In this document: positions 13,501-24,051 of the stretch, one piece after another
How positions within the stretch are numbered: the first letter of the stretch is position 1
How the letters are laid out: each line of letters opens with the position of its first letter
Assembly: GCA_030407315.1 (NCBI GenBank)
Contig: JALQPE010000338.1
Coordinates: forward strand, 1-64,000
Source: Asparagopsis taxiformis
Lineage: Eukaryota; Rhodophyta; Florideophyceae; Bonnemaisoniales; Bonnemaisoniaceae
Reading direction: 5' to 3'
Length of the DNA: 64,000 bases
Notes under the pieces: model-generated
Told to the model about the DNA's origin: nothing
Seen by the model: the letters and a program-made list of their open reading frames with translations, nothing else
The model's database searches: none
Position numbers and translations under genes: made by a program

Positions 13501-13823
13501 CAATTTGGATTGTTCCGGCTCCGTTCTGTTCGGCGCAGTTCATCAACGACCCGCGGTATTTGCGAGGTGAGGACACTCCGGCGGAAGACACCAGGCGGAT
13601 GGCCAACGTCGAGTTTGTCGAGAACTACAGCAGCGGTTCGACGGGGAAGAAGCTCAAGGCGAAGGACCTAGAAAATCCGAAGATCATTGTAGTACGTGCA
13701 ATCCGCGATATCCGTCCGGGCAGGAGCTCTACGTTCATTATGGGACAGCGTTTAGAGCATGGAATTAGGGTCACGAAAGATGTTTTCATTTCGACTACAA
13801 ATAAAGCTACGTTCCAGAGTTGA
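10572..13823 (+). CDS. DNA methyltransferase (beta-class, N6-adenine type) fused to a SET domain
   Basis: Seen: a single intron-free frame of 1083 codons from the ATG at 10572. The frame is open further upstream but only through repeat-derived leader; this ATG is followed by the basic NKRRRNSN, a possible nuclear signal. Residues 507-510 are DPPY (in LILTDPPYNVRR), the catalytic motif IV. An acidic linker of Asp/Glu/Ser fills about 577-620. DPFSGTF at 746-752 is motif I, the AdoMet-binding loop. Motif IV before motif I defines the beta class, and DPPY favours adenine over cytosine N4. Residues about 899-1070 form a SET domain: NAGRGLFAEQTF, YYGTVV, CSAQFINDP and VVRAIRDIRPG. The final SET motif (GQELYVHYG) is in the next frame from 13718, ending at 13768, so this copy appears to have lost one base near 13717. 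Residues 20-480 are unrecognised. Inference: one protein to methylate both element DNA and a protein such as a histone. Confidence 0.85.
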   Translation: MTNKRRRNSNPIVDDATVPILREPASPWEDSSDMGTRRNVGRAARETTLAGKDFLRLLLDLFAHSSFADLTDKPGGFTYADLGAWVAQGTEEQFVALQGRLSMSFSGRSKNAGVEADVAEIVMAEMNVERAKQIVRLALPIAEFSRQDERIGQWVEHCILSGIVPQTFLIGCNMLPSPLQAPQRGEPSAFVLAPPETFEVLMYFQALSIIRNHNKNLPRRRIGDAAEEGNEAARVPAHRKSTNRACYVVQVLYHAWTDVAYAAKFSSFEELMAPYIIFDSSEHWFDVLDEGLFAPMEQKLDLYHNKAPLSHPDGYGGKVETRTSAQHSAFRDLVRKFFDRLQFLIVNPDLYTWPESDRWGALEIYFSSGNPDKLPAYFDTLDEDVMAVLRPAPQAADAEKVPKPVDDTPTRRNTGGRGLVPSTRHTTRLQLGPGRTSLTAQGPSPPSPSPHATEEQESEGQALAKDFLSKMSQYCRVYDVPFEDLVSADESREHVPITGNVQLILTDPPYNVRRKRNDSNSSYDRLTAEDMQASIEVFDELLRPGGHGIVFCSVLQFYEWFHYLETYKGPQSEGPTDTAASDDGSDEEEVTSMNSDSEASQHSGEESADEEEDEEEEDVVRNSVFFVDEVPLLFVRLPGHLYQMPGRKRYQRMNMAEVAIHFWKRGVPFKTGSEMVAYRNHGYMDGTYPAWCNVTINMPAIDSNEMVWRTRSTTGATVRVRAEQKSVALMMELISQHSQPGDIVVDPFSGTFATGKAAMSLPEHRVFVGSDMDKLCVVRSLPKLCAVMSRVILSNNTDMRVTTEAKQSAEKFLASPSVTMRTQRERRIIEPPPGLPLYQRFPKYIRQYLWQLCPESIASREHMEKPVHYWPPSLRRWLQTENPRVMRAHDCVAKKLSVRPSLIKHPNAGRGLFAEQTFNVGDEVCAYYGTVVYSDMSKESMRFAYGEGHMAITKETFLMYAIKLYATAEDDENIEHPIWIVPAPFCSAQFINDPRYLRGEDTPAEDTRRMANVEFVENYSSGSTGKKLKAKDLENPKIIVVRAIRDIRPGRSSTFIMGQRLEHGIRVTKDVFISTTNKATFQS

Positions 13824-13983
13824 AGTATATCATATAATGCAGAATGTCCAGCCACCATTAGTCCAGGGTGAAACCTATTCGGCAGTACTCGCCTGTCAAA
13901 AACCAATCGTTCACACTCTAGGTGCACTTCGTCCGAGCAGTGAACCTGACTGCTTGGTTGCTGTTATGCGTGCAGATGCAAAA

Positions 13984-15095
13984 TACAAGACCAAGTTGAA
14001 ATGGACGCCCGGTGGATGTCCAGCTCAGTTGCATTGCTGTCCAGCCCAGAAATTCTACAATTCAGGGCAGAAAAAATATTGCAAAAAACATCGATTTCAG
14101 CGGGTCGATTGTGCCGTACGGCACACCCCCATCTCAAAAACATGTTCACATGTGCATGTTTTTGAGAATAGCCCAAATTTTAATTCAAATCAGGGTGTCT
14201 AATTTGGCCACAACGGCCCCAGGAACCGACCGCCGCCCCGAGTGGGGTTGTCACTGGCTTCTGTAAGCACTAACTGTAAGGCTAAATGGCGTCTGACAAA
14301 GGGTCAATTTCAGGCTCAATACGCCAGGGACAGGTCTTGGTCCTTGTTCCATCATGGTCCCACCCCACTCTCTCACGACCAACCTGAAATGCACGTCCGG
14401 TGGATGTCCAGCTCGATTGCACTGCTGGCCAGCCCGGAAATTCTAAAATTTCGGGCACAAAAAAATTGTAAAAAATCAACGATTTCAGCGGGTCGTTTGT
14501 GCCGTACGGCACACCCCCATTTCAAAAACATGTTCACATGTGCATGTTTTTGAGAATAGCCCAAATTTTAATTCAAATCAGGGTGTCTAATTTGGCCACA
14601 ACGGCCCCAGGAACCGGCCGCCGCCCCGAGCGGGGTCATCACTGGCTTCTGTAAGCACTAACTGTGAGGCTAAATGGCGCCGGAAGATGGGCCGATTGCA
14701 GGCTTCAAGCCTAAGTTATGCTAGGGAGAAATCTTCTTCCGTGTTTCATCATGGTCCCGCCTTACTCCCTCAACAGAAACACTACTCACCCATCACGTTA
14801 CTCATATTCCGTGCACTTTATATTAGTAGTGAACCCGCCTGCTTAGTTGCTGCAATGCGTGGATGTAGGCAGCACACGACCAACCTGAAATGGACGTCCG
14901 GTGGATGTCCATCTCAGATGCACTGCTGGCCAGCCCAGAAATTCTAAAATTTCGGGCACAAAAAATCTTGCAAAAATCAACGATTTGGGCGGGTCGATTG
15001 TGCCGTACGGCACACCCCCATCTCAAAAACATGTTCACATGTGCATGTTTTTGAGAATAGCCCAAATTTTAACTCAAATCAGGGTGTTCCCCGGA
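13984..15095 (+). repeat. Palindrome-bearing repeat units 4-6 of element A
   Basis: Three units in the orientation opposite to units 1-3. Palindromes lie at 14111-14124, 14499-14512 and 15000-15013, with spacings of 388 and 501 that match the alternating spacing of the 19.6-22.4 kb array. They fill the gap between the methyltransferase-SET and ParB-dioxygenase genes, so any element-wide regulator binding them could act on both promoters. Each unit also contains GGCCAGCCCAGAAATTCTA and TTTGGCCACAACGGCCCCAG. Confidence 0.9.
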
Positions 15096-15431
15096 TAAAG
15101 GGGTGCTCGCAGCCGCCCCAAAAGCCGCCTAGCTTGACAGCTGTAATTTTAACACATTACACATCAAGGACACTGCCTGCTTCACGCCACCTCGTCAGGT
15201 TTCGAGAGCCCGACTCGGGCCCGTTCTGAACGGACACTCACATCTCGATTGCCTGTCTTGCATTCCAGCGGTCACGATAGGTGTGTACCTAACAAAATTT
15301 CGGTTGTATTGTGTTATTATTTCCAGCGATTGGCGTTCACGACCATTCTTCAACTTAACGTGAAACATACCATCCACATCACTCGAATACGTCAACGTCA
15401 ACCATCTCTTTTCCTTTCCAACTCAACAACC

Positions 15432-18400
15432 ATGGCGGATACGCATTTCAGCAGTTTGTTTTCAACGGTTTGCGGCGATCAAGTGAGCGCGTCAGCGGAG
15501 TCGCGCGGACTCAAGCGCGGCGTCGATGTCGACTTGTTTGCGGACGTGGACGGTGCGGCTGTGCATATTGGGACGGCTTCGGTGAGCACTGCTGGTGGCG
15601 ATGTTGGCCTTCCGCGCACGCTGCACAACCACAAGCTGCCGGAAACCGACGAGGCCGACTATATCGTCGTGCGCAACATTGCGACTAAGGACAAGTTCAA
15701 GGACCTCCCGTTCCCGTACATGTTTGATGGCGCCGAGGGACCGCCGGAGACGATGGGTGGAGCATACGCCGCGGCGTTTTACCCTTGGGATACTCGGATG
15801 ATGCGCCCCGCTGCGGAGGATGGCTCTAGCGACATTCGTACCCCTGCTGCAGCGTCAAACTTCAACGCAGCGACGAACCAGGCCAGCTCGGGACGGATGC
15901 CCAGTACCGGTCCAGCAGGCGAAATCACTGGTTCGGGGGGTACGAAGCATCCAGCACGCTCCGTCCCGGTTTCGGGAGGCACGAAGCGCCCTGCTCGCTC
16001 TGCCAGAGCCTCCAGTGGAGGCACGAAGCACCCTGCTCGCTCCAACGTCACCGAAGCTACTACGCAGGACGTAACCGAGGTGGACGACGAACCGGAGGTG
16101 GCGGAAAGCATTCGTGAGCAGCAGGGGACGCAAATTATGGTGCCCAAGTTTGTGACGTCGGATTACGTCGGAGAAGGAGCGACTGTGTTGGTGAGGCAGC
16201 TAGTGGAACCGGCCGTGACCCTTCGCGATGTCAAAGAAGACCACGTGGAGGACCTGCGCAACAATATGTTGGCGGTGGGGTATGTGAGCTCTTCGCGTAT
16301 CACTGTGACGGTGCTGAGGTCGCAGAACACGCATTTGTCCGCCGACACGCGTCTGTTCCAGAATGGCAAATTCCATGCCAATGCGAACGTGACCGTGATC
16401 GACGGACTGCATCGTCTCAATGCTATGCATAGCATTGCGGATGACTTCACGCGCCTCACCCGTATGCACAGAACCAAGCTGCCACAGGAGGCAAACCGCT
16501 TGCGCTGGGTTACTCAGCCTCTGGATGTGTACTACCTTCGCCGCAAGGACGACAGTGATCTCCAGCCTCATGAGATCATCCACAAGAGTGCAGAGTCGAA
16601 CCATACGACTGGGACGCAACTGACGGAGCGCTCCCTGGTTCGAATCTTGTCGTCCATCCAGCAGTTCATCCGTACGATTGCTGTTGCAAACAACGTGGAA
16701 AACGCTGGCGACTTGCGTGAGTCTGATGTCATCCGAACATTGTTCGAGGCGCAGTTCATGGGGATGATGAATTCGACGAACACGGCTCGGCGGTGGACGC
16801 GTTTGGCTATAGCAACGCTGAAGCATCCTGTTCTCGACGACGTGTTGCGTGAGCTGAACAATTCCGAGCGCCGCAACGAGATTGGGATAACGCACCTGGA
16901 CCACAAGATAGTGCGCGAGTTGCTGGAAGAAAACTTTGTCTTCGTCTTGCGTGGTCTTTCGGAGTACTTGAACCCTGCTCATGGCGGACGTCCGGATGGA
17001 CGCTTTGACGTGAACGACTTTTATACATACGTCCGTCGCGTGACTGCAATAGCAAATTCTCTGTACGCTGCGTTTGGGCGCCCAAAGAGTATTATGCGCA
17101 AGTCATTTCTGAGCACAGAGATGGCAATTGGGTCGGTTAAGCAGCCGAAGGAGTTGCAATGGCATCTCACCAATGCCATTGCAATGTATAGAGGGGACGA
17201 CCGGAGCAGTGAGGTTCGAATGCGACGGAGAACCACGCGTTTACAGGATTTGGAAACGAACTTGAAAGAGTTTTTCAATCCGACATTGAAGAAGAAGACT
17301 AAGGCTCGACGCAAACGCCGCCCTTCTGCTGCCAATGTGAGACTCACTCACAAGAAGCAGCGGAATGTCGAACATGAGCCTGCTTCGCATGGCATCCGCC
17401 GCCGTTCACAGCGACTTCGCTCGACGGGGAGCACACGCCTCGAGGAAGAAGAGCCGGTTGTGGTACAACAATCCGCCGGGGAAGAAGAGCAGGCCGTTGT
17501 TGATAAACCCACCGATCAACAACAAGCCACTGCTTCCGGTGATGAGGTTGACGAAGACTCCGCCCGTTCCCCCGATTCTGCCGTTGAGATTGTCCCCCAA
17601 GATAACCAACGTGCTGGTGCGACTCCCTCCAACCAAGAATCTGTCCATACCGCTTCGGACGAGGAAGACAAACAGGGTGCAGACGAGGGCCAAGTCGAAA
17701 GCAAGGGGGTCCGCGAAGTGACAATTACATTCACTGTTCCGGAAGGAGTGGAAGTCGATGAAGACGGTTACATCGTTCGTGACTCTCCTTCTGAAGACGA
17801 CCTCCTCTTCGACGACCGTATGCCGTCTCTTCCTGACGATTTCGAAGACCGAGCCGAAGGGCATCATCTGGCGCAGCGTCCCGCGGATGTCATCGCATCG
17901 GTGAGGGTTGGCTGTCTGCCCCCGATTGAGCTCAGGTTGTTATTGGAGAGTGTGGAAATCGATGAGGAGGGCAGAGAGGTGAGGTATTTGAAGCAAGTGG
18001 CGATGGACCCTGTGTTTGAGGGGCTGCATATTCCGGAAGAACATCGGGCTCGTGTGCTATTCGAAATCGATCACGTCTATCCGATGTTCTTCGCAGCGTG
18101 GAAGATGGCTGCCAAGGCGATGTGTGAGCCTACATCGACGTTTCTACCCTCGAGGCTGGACTTCGCTCAGGTTGCGCGAATGTCTACAAGCTGGAAGGAT
18201 TCGTATGAGGCCGGCACTGGTATGGCGTACTTCCACAATTGCCGAACGGAAATCAACGAGCGAGGGTATACGGTGATGCACAATTTCGCGGATGTAAGCT
18301 ACCTAGATGCGTCGGACAAGTTCCCATTTGACTTGGGTCTCATGGAAGAAATTCCTAACCAGGAATTGTTTCGGTACTTTTTGGGAACGTGGGAGGGGGA

Positions 18401-19364
18401 GCAGGTGCACAAGGACCCTGGGAACCGGCAGCTGTGGAGTCCCATTGTCAATACGGGGGACGATGAAACAGACGAGAAGAACCGGAATGAGGGGAGGGCT
18501 CGCTTCACGTCTACGCGCCACTGCCTGGTTGACTATGCCGAGAACGATGAGACGCATATCGACCGGTTCAAGTTTGTGACGCGGCGAGCCCTGCTGGATG
18601 TGTGGTTGGGAATCCTTGTCCGGCTGACAGGGCTGGAGGAGTGCGGTTTACCGGGAGAAAAACTTGTCATGCCGGCATCTGGGGGACGGTTTTTGATAAC
18701 GGGAAAGGGGTGTCCTCGGCAGGTCCCACACAATGATTTCCCTGTTCCTCCTCGCGACCGCAAAGATCAACTTCCGGGTTACTTTGTTATTGCCAACGGA
18801 GATGACCCATTCCCTATCTGGGTGTGTCCAGGGTCCCACAAGTACGTCTTTTCCAAAGCGCTGGAATTAGATATGTACGCCAAGACGATGAAGCTGAAGA
18901 AGGTAATCGTTCCGCCACGTTCAGTCTTCATCGGTCACGGCCATGTACAACATGCCGGGGCAGGGCATGTCGACAGAGTTGTGTCACACACGACAACGAG
19001 GTATCACACGTATTTCAGGAATGCGTCGTATCCGATTCCCGACAATGTTTCGTTTGGTTTCATCAGGCGGTTGGGATTCGAAGAAGAAGTCATCGCCAAT
19101 GCTCCGCGCCGGTCTGCAAGGCAAAGTCAACCGGCACCTGTCAATGTTCGCCACAAGACAGTTGTTCCCATCCCGGTCAAGAAAGATGGTAGGCCGAAGA
19201 CAGGGCAGCTCCGAATGATGCGGATGAAGACGACAGAACCTCGCAAGGATGTAATGCACACACCGAGTGTGGCCCCGGTAGTGCCTCTTCTGCCGGGACA
19301 ACCTGGATATCTAGTTCACTATCATAGTGAGGACGAAGAGGAAGAACAGTTTTCCGACGGCTAG
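15432..19364 (+). CDS. ParB/sulfiredoxin-fold domain fused to a 2OG-Fe(II) dioxygenase
   Basis: Seen: 1310 codons without introns from an ATG in strong context (ACAACCATGG) at 15432; the open frame upstream is leader. Residues about 170-205 hold three copies of a GTKxPARS repeat. A ParB/Srx-like domain lies at about 235-400 with the signature VIDGLHRLNAM, where DGLHRL is 324-329. A basic segment near 620 (RRKRRPSAANVR) may be a nuclear signal, followed by a long acidic linker to about 860. The C-terminal part opens with GYTVMHNF near 943 and has VPHNDF (His 1100, Asp 1102) and QHAGAGH (His 1174) with an Arg downstream. This is the HxD...H facial triad of a double-stranded beta-helix dioxygenase. 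A GRPK near the end is weakly AT-hook-like. Family knowledge: such enzymes hydroxylate or demethylate bases or proteins. The substrate here is unknown; the coupling to a methyltransferase in the same element suggests DNA, by inference. Confidence 0.8.
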   Translation: MADTHFSSLFSTVCGDQVSASAESRGLKRGVDVDLFADVDGAAVHIGTASVSTAGGDVGLPRTLHNHKLPETDEADYIVVRNIATKDKFKDLPFPYMFDGAEGPPETMGGAYAAAFYPWDTRMMRPAAEDGSSDIRTPAAASNFNAATNQASSGRMPSTGPAGEITGSGGTKHPARSVPVSGGTKRPARSARASSGGTKHPARSNVTEATTQDVTEVDDEPEVAESIREQQGTQIMVPKFVTSDYVGEGATVLVRQLVEPAVTLRDVKEDHVEDLRNNMLAVGYVSSSRITVTVLRSQNTHLSADTRLFQNGKFHANANVTVIDGLHRLNAMHSIADDFTRLTRMHRTKLPQEANRLRWVTQPLDVYYLRRKDDSDLQPHEIIHKSAESNHTTGTQLTERSLVRILSSIQQFIRTIAVANNVENAGDLRESDVIRTLFEAQFMGMMNSTNTARRWTRLAIATLKHPVLDDVLRELNNSERRNEIGITHLDHKIVRELLEENFVFVLRGLSEYLNPAHGGRPDGRFDVNDFYTYVRRVTAIANSLYAAFGRPKSIMRKSFLSTEMAIGSVKQPKELQWHLTNAIAMYRGDDRSSEVRMRRRTTRLQDLETNLKEFFNPTLKKKTKARRKRRPSAANVRLTHKKQRNVEHEPASHGIRRRSQRLRSTGSTRLEEEEPVVVQQSAGEEEQAVVDKPTDQQQATASGDEVDEDSARSPDSAVEIVPQDNQRAGATPSNQESVHTASDEEDKQGADEGQVESKGVREVTITFTVPEGVEVDEDGYIVRDSPSEDDLLFDDRMPSLPDDFEDRAEGHHLAQRPADVIASVRVGCLPPIELRLLLESVEIDEEGREVRYLKQVAMDPVFEGLHIPEEHRARVLFEIDHVYPMFFAAWKMAAKAMCEPTSTFLPSRLDFAQVARMSTSWKDSYEAGTGMAYFHNCRTEINERGYTVMHNFADVSYLDASDKFPFDLGLMEEIPNQELFRYFLGTWEGEQVHKDPGNRQLWSPIVNTGDDETDEKNRNEGRARFTSTRHCLVDYAENDETHIDRFKFVTRRALLDVWLGILVRLTGLEECGLPGEKLVMPASGGRFLITGKGCPRQVPHNDFPVPPRDRKDQLPGYFVIANGDDPFPIWVCPGSHKYVFSKALELDMYAKTMKLKKVIVPPRSVFIGHGHVQHAGAGHVDRVVSHTTTRYHTYFRNASYPIPDNVSFGFIRRLGFEEEVIANAPRRSARQSQPAPVNVRHKTVVPIPVKKDGRPKTGQLRMMRMKTTEPRKDVMHTPSVAPVVPLLPGQPGYLVHYHSEDEEEEQFSDG

Positions 19365-19619
19365 ATATCTTAACAACAACTACTTTAGCAAACAATTATC
19401 GAGAATATAATCATCTCCTTTATCACTTTCAATCTATGAACCTACTATAATGCACTTCCGTTCCATGCTTTCAAACTAGATTGTCCATTCCCTAGTGGGT
19501 TGGAGCATGATTCCAGGACGATTCCCTCACATCTCTAGACTCGATGGTCTATGCTAGAAATAGCAGAACAATTGGGTTTATACGTGCTTCATCGCCAACT
19601 TGCTTCTGGTAATGGCTGG

Positions 19620-22440
19620 ACGTGCACGATACACGATCACCTGAAATGGACGTCCGGTGGATGTCCAGCTCAGATGCATTCCTGGCCGGCCCAGAAATTC
19701 TACAATTTCGGGCACAAAAAAATATTGCAAAAAACATCGATTTGGGCGGTCGATTGTGCCGTACGGCACACCCCCATCTCAAAAACATGTTCACATGTGC
19801 ATGTTTTTGAGAATAGCCCAAATTTTAATTCAAATCAGGGTGTCTAATTTGGCCACAACGGCCCCAGGCACCGGAACCGCCGCCCCGAGCGGGGTCATCA
19901 CTGGCTTCTGTAAGCACTAACTGTAAGGCTAAATGGCGCCTAACGATGGGTCGATTCCAGGCTTCAAGCCTAAGTTATGCTAGGGTGACATCGTTTCCCC
20001 TGTTCCATCATGGTCCTGCCTTACTCCTCCACGACAAACACTACTCACCCATCACGTTACTCGTATTCCGTGCACTTTGTATGAGTAGTGAACTCGCCTG
20101 CTTAGTTGCTGCAATGCGTGGATGTAGGCAGCACACGACCAACCTGAAATGGACGTCCGGTGGATGTCCATCTCAGATGCACTGCTGGCCAGCCCAGAAA
20201 TTCTAAAATTTCGGGCACAAAAATCTTGCAAAAATCAACGATTTGGGCGGGTCGATTGTGCCGTACGGCACACCCCCATCTCAAAAACATGTTCACATGT
20301 GCATGTTTTTGAGAATAGCCCAAATTTTAATTCAAATCAGGGTGTCTAATTTGGCCACAACGGCCCCAGGCACCGGCCACCGGCCCCGATCGGGGCTATC
20401 ACTGGCTTCTGTAAGCACTAACTGTAAGGCTAAATGGCGTCTGACGAAGGGTCAATTTCAGGCTCAATACGCCAGGGACAGGTCTTGGTCCTTGTTCCAT
20501 CATGGTCCCGCCCCGCTCTCTCACGACCAACCTGAAATGGACGTCCGGTGGATGTCCAGCTCGATTGCATTGCTGGCCAGCCCAGAAATTCTAAAATTTC
20601 GGGCACAGAAAAATATTGCAAAAACATCGATTTGGGCGGTCGATTGTGCCGTACGGCACACCCCCATCTCAAAAACATGTTCACATGTGCATGTTTTTGA
20701 GAATAGCCCAAATTTTAATTCAAATCAGGGTGTCTAATTTGGCCACAACGGCCCCAGGAACCGACCGCCGCCCCGAGCGGGGTCATCACTGGCTTCTGTA
20801 AGCACTAACTGTGAGGCTAAATGGCGCCGGAAGATGGGCCGATTGCAGGCTTCAAGCCTAAGTTATGCTAGGGAGAAATCTTCTTCCGTGTTTCATCATG
20901 GTCCCGCCTTACTCCCTCAACAGAAACACTACTCACCCATCACGTTACTCATATTCCGTGCACTTTATATTAGTAGTGAACCCGCCTGCTTAGTTGCTGC
21001 AATGCGTGGATGTAGGCAGCACACGACCAACCTGAAATGGACGTCCGGTGGATGTCCATCTCAGATGCACTGCTGGCCAGCCCAGAAATTCTAAAATTTC
21101 GGGCACAAAAAATCTTGCAAAAATCAACGATTTGGGCGGGTCGATTGTGCCGTACGGCACACCCCCATCTCAAAAACATGTTCACATGTGCATGTTTTTG
21201 AGAATAGCCCAAATTTTAATTCAAATCAGGGTGTCTAATTTGGCCACAACGGCCCCAGGCACCGGCCACCGGCCCCGATCGGGGCTATCACTGGCTTCTG
21301 TAAGCACCAACTGTAAGGCTAAATGGCGTCTGACGAAGGGTCAATTTCAGGCTCAATACGCCAGGGACAGGTCTTGGTCCTTGTTCCATCATGGTCCCGC
21401 CCCGCTCTCTCACGACCAACCTGAAATGGACGTCCGGTGGATGTCCAGCTCGATTGCATTGCTGGCCAGCCCAGAAATTCTAAAATTTCGGGCACAGAAA
21501 AATATTGCAAAAAACATCGATTTGGGCGGTCGATTGTGCCGTACGGCACACCCCCATCTCAAAAACATGTTCACATGTGCATGTTTTTGAGAATAGCCCA
21601 AATTTTAATTCAAATCAGGGTGTCTAATTTGGCCACAACGGCCCCAGGAACCGACCGCCGCCCCGAGCGGGGTCATCACTGGCTTCTGTAAGCACTAACT
21701 GTGAGGCTAAATGGCGCCGGAAGATGGGCCGATTGCAGGCTTCAAGCCTAAGTTATGCTAGGTACGCATCTTCTTCCGTGTTTCATAATGGTCCCGCCTT
21801 ACTCCCTCAACACAAACACTACTCACCTATCACGTTACTCATATTCCGTGTACTTTGTATTAGTAGTGAACCCGCTGGCTTAGTTGCTGCAATGCGTGGA
21901 TGTAGGCAGCACACGACCAACCTGAAATGGACGTCCGGTGGATGTCCAGCTCAGATGCACTGCTGGCCAGCCCAGAAATTCTAAAATTTCGGGCACAAAA
22001 AATCTTGCAAAAATCAACGATTTGGGCGGTCGATTGTGCCGTACGGCACACCCCCATCTCAAAAACATGTTCACATGTGCATGTTTTGAGAATAGCCCAA
22101 ATTTTAATTCAAATCAGGGTGTCTAATTTGGCCACAACGGCCCCAGGAACCGACCGCCGGCCCCGATCGGGGCTATCACTGGCGTCTGTAAGCACCAACT
22201 GTAAGCCGGAGCCGGCTGCCGCCCCGATCGGGGCTATCACTGGCTTCTATTAGCACCAACTGTAAGCCAAAATCGCGTCTCACGAAGGGTCGATTTCAGG
22301 CTCAACACGTCAGGGAAAGGTCTTGGTCCTTGTTTCATCATGGTCCCGCCCCACCCTCTCGCGACCAACCTGAAATGGACGTCCGGTGGATGTCCAGCTC
22401 GATTGCATTGCTGGCCAGCCCAGAAATTCTAAAATTTCCG
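19620..22440 (+). repeat. Higher-order tandem array with six palindromes (period 889-890 bp)
   Basis: Palindromes GTGCCGTACGGCAC lie at 19756, 20258, 20646, 21147, 21536 and 22036. Spacings alternate 502, 388, 501, 389, 500, so the true repeat is a two-part unit of 889-890 bp. The short spacer carries GTCTGACGAAGGGTCAATTT. The long one carries TAGTTGCTGCAATGCGTGGA. All six have the same orientation. Open frames seen on either strand simply follow the repeat and are not genes. 19365-19620 has no feature. Confidence 0.92.
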
Positions 22441-24051
22441 AAAAATCAATTTGGTGGCCCAGCATCTCCTGTGCCGAAAATTCCCGCACTCAGTTCTGAT
22501 ATACGTCTAGACGTGTTTCCCACTTGTACGCATCAGGGAAGGCGTCACGGAAGGTTGACACTACGCTACTTGTGTACCGCGTCGTCTGAAATAGCGAGTA
22601 GTGTTTGTTGTATAGTTGTGGAGTATGCGTCTAGTGGTTTGTAAAGCTTGCAGAACGGGATAGGGATGTGGGTGGCCCTATTTTATGAATACATGAGTAC
22701 CAATATTCAGGGTTGACAAAGCGGAAAGGCATAGGCTCATACATGTTTGAGATTGCATAGTAGAGAAAATATTTTCATCGAAATTTACATGGAGCTGATG
22801 GAGGTTTTAAGGATGAGGTATGAGAGGAAGAAAATTCTTCTGTGGTATGAGGATGTGTTCTGTGGGGGGATGGAATCTTGGGATGGTACAGGGGGAGGTG
22901 GAAATGTACGGAGTGCGGGTTTAGAATGGATTGTGATTCGGAGAGGAGTGCCGACAAGCATATTATGGGGATTGGGGAGACGCTGCGGGGTGTTGGGGTA
23001 GTGAGGGCGGAGGAGGTGTTTAGGTGGGACCGTAGGAGGGTGCGGTTGAAGTCGCCGAGAGGAGGGGTTTTTAGGAAAGTGAGGAGAAAGAAGGGGAGGG
23101 GGTGGCGTCTGTTCTGGCTGTGGTGAGTGGGGATGTGATGGAGAAGAAGGGGTTATTGTATTTGGGGAGGGAGGGGAGTGGGAGGAAGGGTGCGAAGTGG
23201 GGGGTTGATATGTGTTTCAGAGCGGGGAGGTTTCTGGGGATACGGCGGGGGAGCCACCCCGCAGTGCGGGAGCGTGGGCCGGTGGTGGTGGTGTATACGG
23301 TATCGAAGATGCGGATGGCGTGGGGGCATGGAGCAGCTGAGGGAGGGAGGGGTGGAGCAGGTCGGGTACGGGATGGGGAGTGAGAGGTTTTGGAAGAGTA
23401 AGCTGCAGGGGAAGTTTGTGTAGAGGGCGAAGGAGAGGGGTTGAGGGTAGAGGAGAGAGGGTACTGAAGAACAATACGTTTCAAAGGTGATGGGGGAGAG
23501 CATGGTCGAGGAGATAGGGGGTGTTTTGCCCTATTCTGAGGTAGTATGAGGACTGGTTATACGAAATCTGTACGGTAGAGCAGAAAAGTAGGTATGGAAT
23601 GGAGGTGTGCACCGTGGAAGCGGGGATAGGTATCTGAAAATGCGTGCTAGAGTGGTATTGGGGGTGTTTGAGGTACAGTACGGGGGAGGTGAGCACCAAC
23701 AGGAAGGGGGTGTGAGCGAGAGGATGAAAAAATTAAAGACGAAATTGGAGTCGACCGACAAGGAAAAATAGAGTGGTCGCCGTGATGGATGCGGACATCC
23801 ATGTCGAGCACGGCGGCAGAAATTTCTGGGGTCGAAATTTTTGAATTTCTGAACCGGCGCCCGTCCTAGGTGGACATAGACATGGCGGAAGTCCATCCCG
23901 AGGGGGACATCCGTGGTACTAGAAACAATGAATGTCGCCCTAGTAATACTAGACGTACTAGACCGCATGGACGTCCGGTTCTAGGCGGACATCCAAAAAT
24001 ACTGGAGAACATGGACGTCCGCCTAGTAATACTAGGTGTACTAGAGGTTGT
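22441..24051. repeat. Right subterminal block of element A, strand-asymmetric, no gene
   Basis: This block is the inverted counterpart of 27822-29400 in element B. From about 22.75 to 23.75 kb the plus strand is strongly purine-rich (runs such as GGGAGGGAGGGGTGGAGCAGG), and the counterpart in B is correspondingly pyrimidine-rich. Near the tip (23.86-24.05 kb) short motifs GGACGTCC, GGACATCC and CTAGTAATACTAG recur in both orientations. Long frames exist in several phases because the composition excludes stops; none looks like protein. Confidence 0.7.

Noticed and set aside
8425..22440. Possible CRISPR array or bacterial origin, because of regular palindromes and ParB/methyltransferase genes
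   Set aside because: Spacing (about 390-500 bp) and unit length are wrong for CRISPR, there are no cas genes, and SET/PHD domains, LTR retrotransposons and CACTA-type transposases show a eukaryotic setting.
19549..22644. Many 60-180-codon open frames on both strands in the palindrome arrays, with recurring text around NMFTCACF and HVHMCMFLRIAQ
   Set aside because: They repeat with the array unit, occur on both strands over the same bases and have no family resemblance; they follow from the repeat, not from selection on protein.
22750..23700. Long proline/serine-rich or glycine-rich frames in the subterminal blocks of A and B
   Set aside because: All phases stay open because the strand bias removes stops; the frames change between A and B copies.
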